From Chryseobacterium caseinilyticum (lineage in GTDB: Bacteria > Bacteroidota > Bacteroidia > Flavobacteriales > Weeksellaceae), in contig NZ_JACYFS010000001.1 in the NCBI RefSeq assembly GCF_014837145.1, positions 620,001 through 684,000 of the forward strand: a stretch of DNA of 64,000 nt. Direction: 5' to 3'. Under the pieces are notes generated by a model. The model was not told the DNA's origin and made no database searches. It was given only the letters and a program-made list of their open reading frames with translations. The position numbers were made by a program, and so were the translations under genes. This document shows positions 45,073-53,357 of this stretch, one piece after another (positions within the stretch are counted from its first letter, which is position 1; the number at the start of each line of letters is the position of its first letter).

Positions 45073-46962
45073 TTATGAATTTCTGTATTGCAGAATCTTC
45101 TCCTTTAATTCGTCAATAATCATTTCATCATCAATCGTCGATGGAATCTGAAATTCTTTACCATCAATAATCGTTCTGATCAGTTTTCTTAAAATTTTTC
45201 CTGAACGGGTTTTGGGAAGTCTTTTTACAACCATTACAGACTTTAGAAAAGCCACTGCTCCGATTTTTTCTCTTACATTTTTAATGATTTCTTTTTCAAT
45301 ATCAGTTTCAGAAATCTCAGATCCGTTTTTTAAAACAACTGCCGCAAAAGGAACCTGTCCGCGCAAGTCATCATCTATTCCGACAACAGCGCATTCGGCA
45401 ACATCAGGATGCGCGGAGACAATTTCTTCCATTTCTGAAGTTGAAAGTCGGTGGCCGGCTACGTTGATTACATCATCCACTCTTCCTGTTATGAAAATAT
45501 AGCCATCTTCATCTTTAATGGCACCGTCTCCTGAAAAATAATAACCTTTGTACTGAGATAAATAACTTTTCTCGAAACGTTCGTAATCATTCCAAATTCC
45601 CAGCATTGCACCGGGTGGAAGCGGAAGTTTGATAACTAAATATCCTTCTTTATGCTCATCCACTTCATATCCATTTTCATCAAAAATTTTAATATCATAT
45701 CCTGGAATCGGTTTCCCTGCGGAAGCTCTTTTAATTTTATAATTATCATCAAAAGTGAGTAAGCCTAACATCGGCGAGCCGGATTCTGTCTGCCACCAAT
45801 GGTCGATGGCGGGAACACCGATGTGCTTTTCAAACCAATCCAAAGTTGCAACATCGCATCTTTCGCCTGCCAAAAACTGTTTTTTAAAATGGCTTAAATC
45901 ATATTTCTTTACTAATTCGCCATTTGGATCTTCTTTTTTAATCGCTCTGATAGCTGTAGGAGCGGTAAACATTGCGAAAACTTTGTACTCAGAAATAATT
46001 CTCCAAAAAGTTCCTGCGTCGGGAGTCATAATTGGCTTTCCTTCAAAAATGATCGTTGTGTTTCTGTTGATTAAAGGTCCGTAAACGCTGTAACTGTGAC
46101 CGACTGCCCAACCAAAATCGGAAGCCGCCCAAAATGTTTCGCCCTGTTCAATTCCATAGATGTATTTCATGGAAAATTTCAAAGCAGTTGCATAACCGCC
46201 GGTGTCTCTAGTGATGCCTTTTGGTTTTCCGGTAGTTCCGGAAGTGTATAAAAGATAAAGCGGATGATTCGATTCCACAGAAATACAATCTGCAGGCTCA
46301 GACTTTTCAACCAGTTCTTCATAATCGATGATTCCTTCAAACATTTCATGCTGATTGTCGACCAATTTTCTGTTAAAAACAATGATGTTTTCGACTTTAT
46401 CCTGCGCCAGTTCTATTGCTTTTTCAACCAATGGCAGATAAGGAATTCTCTTGGCAATTTCAATTCCGGCAGTGGCGGTAATTAATGCATTTGGCTTGCA
46501 GTCATCGATTCTCACAACCAGTTCATGAGGTGCAAAACCTCCGAAAACCACATTGTGAATCACGCCGATTCGCGCACAGGCCAACATCGCAAAAAGCGTC
46601 TGAGGAATCATCGGCATATAAATGACTGCGGTATCGTCTTTTTTTAAACCTAAAGAAACCAATCCGCCAGCTAATTTTGAAATTTCTTTTTTAGCCTGAT
46701 TAAAGGTGTATTTTAATTTCTGATTGGTAACGGGAGAATCGTAGATAATCGCTGTTTCTTCTCCAAAACCGTCTTCAATATGTTTGTCGATGCAGAGATA
46801 AGACATGTTGAGTTTTCCGTCCGCAAACCATTGGGTGTAATCATTTCCGTCCTTGGAAATAATCTGATTTGGAAATTTAAACCACGAAATTTCCTGAGCC
46901 TGTTCTTTCCAGAACTGCTCTTTGTTTTCTATGCTTTGTTTAAATAAATTATCTGTCTTCAT
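45073..46962 (-). CDS. Propionyl-CoA synthetase-like acyl-CoA ligase
   Basis: A 629-residue paralogue of Acs. The ATP motif is YTSGTTGKPKGITRD near residue 232; IDHWWQTESGSPM lies in the acyl pocket and LPKTRSGKILRKLIRTI near the end is the regulatory Lys site. Compared with the neighbouring acs, the pocket and N-terminus fit the PrpE/ACSS3 branch that prefers propionate or other short acids. The two ligases with the MFS transporter and porin form a short-chain fatty acid uptake and activation set. Confidence 0.88.
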   Translation of the reverse strand: MKTDNLFKQSIENKEQFWKEQAQEISWFKFPNQIISKDGNDYTQWFADGKLNMSYLCIDKHIEDGFGEETAIIYDSPVTNQKLKYTFNQAKKEISKLAGGLVSLGLKKDDTAVIYMPMIPQTLFAMLACARIGVIHNVVFGGFAPHELVVRIDDCKPNALITATAGIEIAKRIPYLPLVEKAIELAQDKVENIIVFNRKLVDNQHEMFEGIIDYEELVEKSEPADCISVESNHPLYLLYTSGTTGKPKGITRDTGGYATALKFSMKYIYGIEQGETFWAASDFGWAVGHSYSVYGPLINRNTTIIFEGKPIMTPDAGTFWRIISEYKVFAMFTAPTAIRAIKKEDPNGELVKKYDLSHFKKQFLAGERCDVATLDWFEKHIGVPAIDHWWQTESGSPMLGLLTFDDNYKIKRASAGKPIPGYDIKIFDENGYEVDEHKEGYLVIKLPLPPGAMLGIWNDYERFEKSYLSQYKGYYFSGDGAIKDEDGYIFITGRVDDVINVAGHRLSTSEMEEIVSAHPDVAECAVVGIDDDLRGQVPFAAVVLKNGSEISETDIEKEIIKNVREKIGAVAFLKSVMVVKRLPKTRSGKILRKLIRTIIDGKEFQIPSTIDDEMIIDELKEKILQYRNS

Positions 46963-46977
46963 AATTTGTTGTTTTTA

Positions 46978-47051
46978 AAACACGAATTGCACGACTTTTT
47001 TCACGAATTGCACTAAATCATTAGCGCAATTCTATTATGATATTCGTGTTT
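46978..47051. repeat. Foldback element with AAACACGAAT ends at the regulator stop codon
   Basis: AAACACGAAT at 46978-46987 and ATTCGTGTTT at 47042-47051 are perfect 10-base inverted ends, with inner AATTGC / GCAATT complementarity. The right end overlaps the stop codon of the response regulator. It may act as a terminator for the regulator or be a small mobile foldback unit. Confidence 0.6.
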
Positions 47052-47415
47052 AAGCAGTAAGCAATTCCTCAATCTGAGAAATCAGTTTTTTAATCGAGTA
47101 CGGTTTTGTTACGTACGCGTCAGCTCCCATTTCCAAGCCTTTCTCAATATCTTTCGGATTGTTTTTGGCACTGAGGAAGAGAACTTTTGTATTGTCTAAA
47201 TTTTCATTCTTTTTAATTTCTTCCAGAGTGCTGTAGCCGTCAAGATTGGGCATCATAATATCGAGTAAAATAACGTCTGGAACGATGGTTTTTAAAAACT
47301 CCAAAACCTCGGTTCCGTCTCTGGCGATAAAAACTTCGTACCCGATTTTCCGGAAACTGTATTCCAGAGACATTAATATCTTGTGTTCGTCGTCGGCGAT
47401 TAAGATCTTTTTCAT
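47050..47415 (-). CDS. Receiver-only response regulator
   Basis: A 121-residue receiver domain with no output domain. The acidic pair is D8-D9, the phospho-acceptor D52 is in VILLDIMMPNLDG, the conserved Ser is S82 and K104 is in VTKPY. It is downstream of the SSF-type sensor kinase and is almost certainly its partner, with a transposase gene lying between the two. The known homologous system CrbSR has a LuxR-type regulator with a DNA-binding domain, so the missing output domain here is notable. The stop lies inside a foldback repeat, but the domain itself is complete. Confidence 0.9.
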   Translation of the reverse strand: MKKILIADDEHKILMSLEYSFRKIGYEVFIARDGTEVLEFLKTIVPDVILLDIMMPNLDGYSTLEEIKKNENLDNTKVLFLSAKNNPKDIEKGLEMGADAYVTKPYSIKKLISQIEELLTA

Positions 47416-47461
47416 TGTGTATTTTCTTTATGATTCAACTTCATTGTTTTTTTATGTTGGG

Positions 47462-47548
47462 GAACCCGAAGGGTTCAATTTTAATAGCCATAGGTGAAAC
47501 CTATGGAATATGAATCATCATTCGCATCAAAACAACCCGGCAGGGTTG
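47462..47548 (+). repeat. REP-like unit, plus orientation (unit A)
   Basis: Three consecutive hairpins: GAACCC-gaa-GGGTTC (47462-47476), CCATAGGT-gaa-ACCTATGG (47488-47506) and CAACCC-ggca-GGGTTG (47533-47548). The motif aatagcc leads into hairpin II. It lies just downstream of the transposase stop, inverted relative to the array on the other side of the gene. Confidence 0.85.
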
Positions 47549-47552
47549 AATT

Positions 47553-47996
47553 TTAAATAATTTCACCTTCAAATTTAATCCCGTTCTCATTCAATAACCT
47601 TTTAAATTCTTCCATGAACGTCTCTTTTTTGTGATGTTCTTTTTGATTCTTAATATAATTTATAAGAGTTTCCTTTTCTCTCACCGATATTGTAAATGCT
47701 CCATAGCCTTCCTGCCATCCTTCGAACTCATCAAATAATCCAGATTCTTTCATCCACAGGTTTGATGCTACTTTAATATCCTTAACCAAACTGCTGAGAT
47801 TTAAATTTGGATGTAAATCACATAAAATATGAATATGGTCAGGCATGCCATTAATTCTGTATAATTTACATTTTTTATTGTTTAAAATACCCCAAATATA
47901 TTTGTAAAGTTCGGTTTCATTTTTCTCATCAATCGTTTGTTTTCTATGTTTTGTTCCGAAAACAATATGATAGATTATTTGCTTGTATGTTCCCAT
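47553..47996 (-). mobile_element. Y1 (IS200/IS605, RAYT-like) transposase gene
   Basis: A 147-residue Y1 HUH transposase. The HUH His pair is in MPDHIHILCDLHP near residue 55, and the catalytic Tyr is in INYIKNQKEHHKKETF near 115-130. It is flanked on both sides by palindromic repeat units in inverted orientation, which is the arrangement of REP-associated tyrosine transposases (RAYTs), although no classical IS200 ends or TnpB gene were seen. RAYTs are usually single-copy and spread REP sequences. It is inserted between the sensor kinase and its response regulator. Confidence 0.88.
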
Positions 47997-48010
47997 TTGT
48001 GTGTTTTTTT

Positions 48011-48320
48011 TGTTGAACCCTATCGGGTTCGTTATTTGTGTTTTTCAATTTCCATGGGTTTCCACCCACGGCTATTGTTGTTGAACCCTTCGGGTTCGTT
48101 ATTTGTGTTTTTCAATATTCATGGGTTTCACCCACGGCTATTGTTGTTGAACTCTCGGGTTCGTTATTTGTGTTTTCAATATCCATCGGTTTCACCCACG
48201 GCTATTGATATTAAACCCTTCGGGTTCTTATCCACTGCTTCCAATATCAGCTTTGGTTTCGCCGAATCACATGCCTCGATTTCATTCAGGGCTACTTTTG
48301 TTAAACCCTTCGGGTTCCGC
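48011..48320 (-). repeat. REP-like array of about five units
   Basis: Direct units start near 48011, 48077, 48143, 48207 and 48300, with a 65-66-base period for the first three. On the minus strand each has GAACCCGAAGGGTTC (hairpin I), then AATAGCC, then a second hairpin CCGTGGGT-...-ACCCATGG, then an AT-rich spacer with AACACAAATAAC. Copies 1-3 are close; copy 4 is degraded; copy 5 is partly inside the kinase gene. The array lies directly upstream of the transposase start. It is not a CRISPR array: the spacers are themselves repeated. Confidence 0.85.
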
Positions 48321-51005
48321 GTCATTATTTGTCATTCTTATGACTGGTAACGTGATGGTAAACGTCACACCCAATCCGCTGTTTTCTGCTTTTATGGTTC
48401 CATTGTGGGCTTCGATGATTCTTTTTGAAATTGCCAGTCCAAGGCCGCTTCCGGTAGGTTTGATAATGTTTTGATTTTTAGACTGATAAAATTTATCGAA
48501 AATCATTTCCAGATCTTCTTCAGGAATATTTTTTCCCGTATTAAAAATTTTAATAATTAAATCATCGTCTTTTTCTGAAAGTTTCGTCTGAATAATTCCC
48601 TGTTCATCAGTAAATTTCAATGCATTTCCCAAAATATTCTGGAATAACTGGATAAATCTCGCTTCATCGTATTCAAATTGGTATTTCTCTAATAAATCAA
48701 CTTCGCTGACATGGATAAATTTCTGCTGAATCAAATGCAGGATAGGATTTAAAGCTTTTTTATAGGTTTCAATAATCTTATTTTCCTGAATGTTTAATGC
48801 AATTTCTCCGTGTTGAAGCTTGTCCAGATAAAGAATGTCATTAATAATTTCGCTCAAACGGTCAGATTCTGTGATGATGTTATTTAAAAATTCTTTTTTA
48901 ATATCTAGAGGAATATCGTCGTCATCTGCTAAAATTTCTCCTGCCGAACGAATTGCTGTGATTGGTGTTCTCAATTCATGCGCAACAGAATCCAGAAAAT
49001 CGTCCTTCTGACGGTCTTTCACGATGAGATTTTCATTGGCGGCACTGAGGTCGTTCGAGAGCTGTTTCAGCTCTTCAGATTTCTCGGTCAGTTTTTTATT
49101 CAGCGTGATATTTTCTTTTGATTCTTCCAAAATATTTAAAACTTCCTTCAATGAAATTTTATCTTCCTTGGTTACGCCTTCGATTAGAATTTTTGCCGAA
49201 GCTGTCCCTATTCTTCCCGCCAAAAGGTTTTCAGAAAATTTAATAAATCTTGAATCGGCCGTTTCTGTTTGGGAATCGATATTGTATTTAATATTGAAAA
49301 TCCGCATTGCCTGCTCGGTTTTTTTCTTGCCTAAAAAACGTTCCAGAATATTTTGAATATCAGAAACATAAGCAGTGCCGCGCCAAATAAATGCGTTTTC
49401 GTGATTTTGAATATATTTATCGATATCAACATACAATTCGGCAAAATTTCTTTCACGGTAATTTCCTTTCATACTCACGGAAAGTATGGTAAATAGGGCA
49501 GTGTTTACCAAAATCGACCAAAAGAAAATTTCAGGAATTCGGGTTAAAAACGAAATGTCAAAAAACTGAAAAGCATTATACAAATCTCTTAAAACTCCCT
49601 TCAGTTCAGAATTATAAGAAAAATAATACTGTGGAATAATCAATCCGAAATAACAGATAATTAATCCAGCAAAAAGTCCAGCCACCGCGCCGTGATAACT
49701 ACCTCTTCGCCAGAATATTGCTCCAAAAAATGCAGGTGCCAACTGAGCAATAATGACAAATGAAATCAATCCGACAGAATCTAAAGAAGTTTTTAAAATG
49801 AAATATTTATAAAAGGCAAACGCCACAATAATCAACCCGAAAATCGAAAATTTACGGATGTTGGTAATGTTTCGTGTATTTTGAACTTCATTTTCAGCTT
49901 TAAATTTTCCAAGTAAACCATAAGGAATAATCAGATTGTTTGAAAGCATGATCGACAAAGTAATCGCCGAGATAATAATCATTGAAATGCAAGAACTCAA
50001 ACCTCCCAGAAACACCAAAACCGTAATCAAAGTATTGTCAAAATGTTGCGGAATGAGAATAGAGTAGAACTCGGGATTTACATTCTGTTCATTAAAAATC
50101 AATCTTCCGCCCCAGGCAATCGGGAAGATGAAAATAGTAAATATCAAAAGATAAAGAGGGAAAAACCAAATGGCTGTTTTAATATGTTTTTCCTGTCTGT
50201 TTTCAACGATTGCGGTGTGAAACTGTCTAGGTAAAATACAGATTGCTGTTCCGGAAATCACGCAGAGAACCATCCAGTTCATCGCACCTTCAATTCCGTT
50301 AAATGTATTTTTTGCTTTAAAATCAGGAAATTTACTCGCCTTCTGATACAGGTCTGAAAATCCGTCGAATGCATAATAAATGACGAATAATCCTAAAATT
50401 ATAATGAAAAATAATTTCAGAAAACTTTCCAAAGCAATGGCTGAGATAATGCCCAAACGTTTTTCTGAGGCATCAACATATTTTGTTCCGTAATATGATG
50501 AGAAGACAGCAATCAAAATCACTACAAAAGTTCCGCTGTCCGTTAATATATTTTGTGAAGATTTAGTTTCTGTTACCAAATGAAAAGTCTCGGAAATTGC
50601 TTTGATCTGCAATCCAATGTATGGAATAATCGCAAACAGACAAACCAGAGTTATGATTGCGCTGAAACTCCGGCTGTTTCCATATCGTAATGAAATGAAA
50701 TCGGCCAAACTGCTGATTTTGTTGACTCTCGAAATGCGGACAATCCGGGTATTAATGTAAATCCAAGCCGGAATTACCATGATCGGACCAATGTAAATAG
50801 GTAAATAATTGAGTCCGCTGGTCGCTGCCACGCCGATACTTCCATAATACGTCCAAGCGGTGCAGTACACAGCAAGCGACAGTGCATAGATGTAAGGGTT
50901 ATTAATCCAGATCTTACTCTTTTTCTTCTCTGCCAAATGGGCAACTAAGAATAAAAGTGCGAGGTAAATAAGGACAACGATAAATAATGCGAAACTACTC
51001 ATCAT
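48282..51005 (-). CDS. CrbS-like sensor histidine kinase with Na+/solute symporter domain
   Basis: A 907-residue protein. Residues about 1-480 are an SSF-type symporter domain with some 13 helices (e.g. LADFISLRYGNSRSF near 100). A linker follows, then a kinase core: H-box His near 676 in DSVAHELRTPITAI, N-box in QNILGNALKF near 790, and G-box GSGLGLAISKR near 853. This order is that of CrbS/CbrA kinases, which regulate acs and carbon use. The last ~12 residues (AEPEGFNKSSPE) are encoded by the repeat array and are not part of the domain. Two adjacent ATG codons are possible starts. Confidence 0.93.
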   Translation of the reverse strand: MMSSFALFIVVLIYLALLFLVAHLAEKKKSKIWINNPYIYALSLAVYCTAWTYYGSIGVAATSGLNYLPIYIGPIMVIPAWIYINTRIVRISRVNKISSLADFISLRYGNSRSFSAIITLVCLFAIIPYIGLQIKAISETFHLVTETKSSQNILTDSGTFVVILIAVFSSYYGTKYVDASEKRLGIISAIALESFLKLFFIIILGLFVIYYAFDGFSDLYQKASKFPDFKAKNTFNGIEGAMNWMVLCVISGTAICILPRQFHTAIVENRQEKHIKTAIWFFPLYLLIFTIFIFPIAWGGRLIFNEQNVNPEFYSILIPQHFDNTLITVLVFLGGLSSCISMIIISAITLSIMLSNNLIIPYGLLGKFKAENEVQNTRNITNIRKFSIFGLIIVAFAFYKYFILKTSLDSVGLISFVIIAQLAPAFFGAIFWRRGSYHGAVAGLFAGLIICYFGLIIPQYYFSYNSELKGVLRDLYNAFQFFDISFLTRIPEIFFWSILVNTALFTILSVSMKGNYRERNFAELYVDIDKYIQNHENAFIWRGTAYVSDIQNILERFLGKKKTEQAMRIFNIKYNIDSQTETADSRFIKFSENLLAGRIGTASAKILIEGVTKEDKISLKEVLNILEESKENITLNKKLTEKSEELKQLSNDLSAANENLIVKDRQKDDFLDSVAHELRTPITAIRSAGEILADDDDIPLDIKKEFLNNIITESDRLSEIINDILYLDKLQHGEIALNIQENKIIETYKKALNPILHLIQQKFIHVSEVDLLEKYQFEYDEARFIQLFQNILGNALKFTDEQGIIQTKLSEKDDDLIIKIFNTGKNIPEEDLEMIFDKFYQSKNQNIIKPTGSGLGLAISKRIIEAHNGTIKAENSGLGVTFTITLPVIRMTNNDAEPEGFNKSSPE

Positions 51006-51189
51006 ATTTTTTTACGATTACAAAAGAAATAATGATGGAAATCATCCAGACTGCAAAAAAATAAACAAGAATCATCGGGTAACCAAAAACCTCCCGCTCA
51101 CTGTTGAAAAGCAATGAAATCGGAATGCTGAACGCAATTAAAAGACCTACGCTCAGAATAATCAGTTTTTGCTCGTGACGCTTTTTCAT
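50995..51189 (-). CDS. Small two-helix membrane protein upstream of the SSF kinase
   Basis: A 64-residue protein with two hydrophobic helices (9-28 and 38-58) and charged ends. It overlaps the kinase start by 11 bases. Small two-helix subunits often sit beside SSF-family transporters, so it may be a partner of the kinase's symporter domain; I do not recognise a named family. The overlap makes translational coupling likely. Confidence 0.65.
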   Translation of the reverse strand: MKKRHEQKLIILSVGLLIAFSIPISLLFNSEREVFGYPMILVYFFAVWMISIIISFVIVKKYDE

Positions 51190-51339
51190 AAGTGATTATT
51201 GATGAATGATAATTGATTGATTCGAATGTTTAAAGTTTTTTTAAATTCAATTTTAATGAAAAATTTAAAATAATTCTGCTTTTCTCCAACATTAGAAGAG
51301 AGAAAAACTTCTATCTAAATTAACTAAAATTACTACCAT

Positions 51340-51362
51340 GTCATCCTGAGCTTGTCGAAGGA
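51340..51362 (+). repeat. Dispersed GTCATCCTGAGCTTGTCGAAGGA-type sequence
   Basis: Positions 51340-51362 read as the widespread word TCATCCTGAGCTTGTCGAAG, found in many bacterial genomes as a dispersed intergenic repeat according to my recollection. It lies in the 270-base gap between two small membrane genes. Confidence 0.4.
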
Positions 51363-51405
51363 AGGGTTGGGGAAATAATGTTTAATAGATTCTTTATTAA
51401 AAACG

Positions 51406-51442
51406 ATAATTGATGAACAGACCGAAATCATTCATCAATTAT
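51406..51442. repeat. Inverted repeat ATAATTGATGA / TCATCAATTAT
   Basis: An 11-base perfect inverted repeat with a 15-base centre. The right half plus CATTTATAAAT recurs at 58733-58757, just before argD. It could be a weak terminator for the small membrane gene or a dispersed AT-rich word. Confidence 0.45.
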
Positions 51443-51459
51443 CATCTATCATTTATAAA

Positions 51460-51684
51460 TTATTTCTCGTCAGAATATTCTCCAGTTAATGAATAATATC
51501 CGAAGATGGCCAATCCGCCTGTGACAATCGGTACCAATACAAAAAGTATAATGATGCCGAACACAAGGTCTTCTTGTTTTCCTGATGTGATTTTAGGGAT
51601 GCCCATCACCGTTATTCCAAAATAGGCGACGATCAGGGCGGCTAAAATCCATACAATGCCTAATATTTTTTTTAATCCGTTCAT
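51460..51684 (-). CDS. Small two-helix membrane protein (DUF6814-like)
   Basis: A 74-residue protein with two helices (8-27 and 42-64) and a conserved-looking GIPKITSGKQEDLVFGIIILFVL linker region, resembling a short Flavobacteriia family (DUF6814) by memory. It begins 45 bases after the MFS transporter and is probably co-transcribed with it. Function unknown. Confidence 0.65.
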   Translation of the reverse strand: MNGLKKILGIVWILAALIVAYFGITVMGIPKITSGKQEDLVFGIIILFVLVPIVTGGLAIFGYYSLTGEYSDEK

Positions 51685-51728
51685 TTTAGTAGATTTAAAA
51701 TTAATAAATTTTTAAGTGATTATCCCTA

Positions 51729-53309
51729 TTAATCGTGGATATTGTTGTTCTTATTTTTCAGATAAATCAATCCGATGACTAAACAGACTGCGGCAACTCC
51801 GATCGGATACCAAAGTCCTTCGAGATACCATGTCGCATGTCCTGCATCTTTTCCGGAAGTTACGAGATAAGTGGCCACTGCGGGAAGCAATCCTCCAAAA
51901 ACCCCATTTCCAATATGATACGGCAACGACATCGACGTATAACGGATTCTCACTGGGAACATTTCCACTAAAAATGCGGCAATCGGACCGTAAACCATCG
52001 TCACAAAAATCACCTGAATAAATACGAGGAAGACCAAATACCATCTTGTGTCGTCGTTCAAAGTGATCGATGTTGAAACTTTTGGCTCTTCCGCTTTTCC
52101 GTCTTTCATCACAGGACCGGCGGCTGACCAGTGAACGATACTGTCCTTTTTAATTAAAGTTCCGTCTGTGTACGTCGTTTCTTTATGGAATGTCACTAAA
52201 CTGTCTGTTGCAATCGTTTTGTGAATGGCTGCAACTCTCGTTTCCTTAACACCTTCATTTGCAACTGTTTTCGCTTCTACATTCACACTTTTGTACATCG
52301 CGTCGTAGATCGGTCTGTATGCTAAAATTGCGACCAGCATTCCGGTCATCATAATCGCTTTTCGGCCAATTTTGTCTGAAAGCCAACCGAAAAATACGAA
52401 GAAAGGCGTTCCCATTAACAATGCCGTAGCCATTAGATAATCAACCTGCATCGAATTGATGTTCATTACTTTTTGAAGGAAACTCATCGCATAAAACTGT
52501 CCGGTGTACCAGATGACCCCTTGTCCCATCGCAGCTCCGAATAATGCCAACAAGACAAATTTGAAATTAAATTTATTCCCGAAACTTTCTTTTAAGGGAT
52601 TTTTTGAAGTTTTCCCTTCACTTTTAGCCTTTGCAAAAAGAGGAGATTCCTTCATGTTTTTTCTGATGAAATATGAAACCCCAACCATCAAAATCGAAAT
52701 CCAGAACGGAACTCTCCATCCCCATGAGTCAAAGTCTTCTGCTGAAAGTGTATTTTTAGTAATTAGAATTACGATCAGTGAAATGAAAAGTCCTGCTGTA
52801 GCGGTAGTCTGAATCCATGAAGTCCAGTAACCTCTTCTGTGTGGCTGCGAATATTCCGCAACATATGTCGCTGCGCCTCCGTATTCTCCACCTAAAGCCA
52901 ATCCCTGTAAAAGTCTTAAGATCAAAACTAAAACCGGTGCCATAAATCCGATGGTTTCATATCCCGGAATACATCCAATCAGGAAGGTCGAAAATCCCAT
53001 GATCAATAAAGTCACTAAGAAAGTATATTTTCTTCCGATGATGTCTCCCAGTCTTCCGAAAAACAGGGCTCCGAAAGGTCTCACTACAAATCCAGCCGCA
53101 AAAGTGGCGAGCGTAGATAAAAATGCTGCAGTAGGATTGTCTGCCGGGAAGAATTTGGTCGCCAAAACGACTGCCAGACTTCCGAAAATATAGAAATCAT
53201 ACCATTCTATCAAAGTTCCGAGAGACGATGCGGTGATGACGCTCCAGATGGTGCGGTTCTTCTGCTTATCTGTCATATTCTCGTAAACATCGTGGTGTTG
53301 TTCGCTCAT
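51729..53309 (-). CDS. MFS metabolite:H+ symporter with large loop insertion
   Basis: A 526-residue transporter of the metabolite/H+ symporter (ProP/KgtP/ShiA-like) type. GTLIEWYDFYIFGSLA near residue 33, the motif A block FGRLGDIIGRKYTFL near 83 and RLLQGLALGGEYGGAATYVAE near 137 are typical. A hydrophilic loop of about 85 residues (VNVEAKTVANEG ... TLNDDTRWYL, roughly 335-420) is inserted late in the protein. Its company of acs, a PrpE-like ligase and a porin suggests import of short-chain acids. Confidence 0.88.
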   Translation of the reverse strand: MSEQHHDVYENMTDKQKNRTIWSVITASSLGTLIEWYDFYIFGSLAVVLATKFFPADNPTAAFLSTLATFAAGFVVRPFGALFFGRLGDIIGRKYTFLVTLLIMGFSTFLIGCIPGYETIGFMAPVLVLILRLLQGLALGGEYGGAATYVAEYSQPHRRGYWTSWIQTTATAGLFISLIVILITKNTLSAEDFDSWGWRVPFWISILMVGVSYFIRKNMKESPLFAKAKSEGKTSKNPLKESFGNKFNFKFVLLALFGAAMGQGVIWYTGQFYAMSFLQKVMNINSMQVDYLMATALLMGTPFFVFFGWLSDKIGRKAIMMTGMLVAILAYRPIYDAMYKSVNVEAKTVANEGVKETRVAAIHKTIATDSLVTFHKETTYTDGTLIKKDSIVHWSAAGPVMKDGKAEEPKVSTSITLNDDTRWYLVFLVFIQVIFVTMVYGPIAAFLVEMFPVRIRYTSMSLPYHIGNGVFGGLLPAVATYLVTSGKDAGHATWYLEGLWYPIGVAAVCLVIGLIYLKNKNNNIHD

Positions 53310-53357
53310 ATCAATAGATTTTTTTTTGTTAATAATTAAATTAAATGGAATTAGTTT

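Noticed and set aside
45755..46084. 109-codon frame opposite the propionyl-CoA synthetase-like gene
   Set aside because: It is an antisense shadow of a strongly conserved coding region.
48011..48320. Possible CRISPR array
   Set aside because: The spacing is regular, but the stretches between the palindromes are themselves repeated and there are no cas genes; the layout fits REP-like units.
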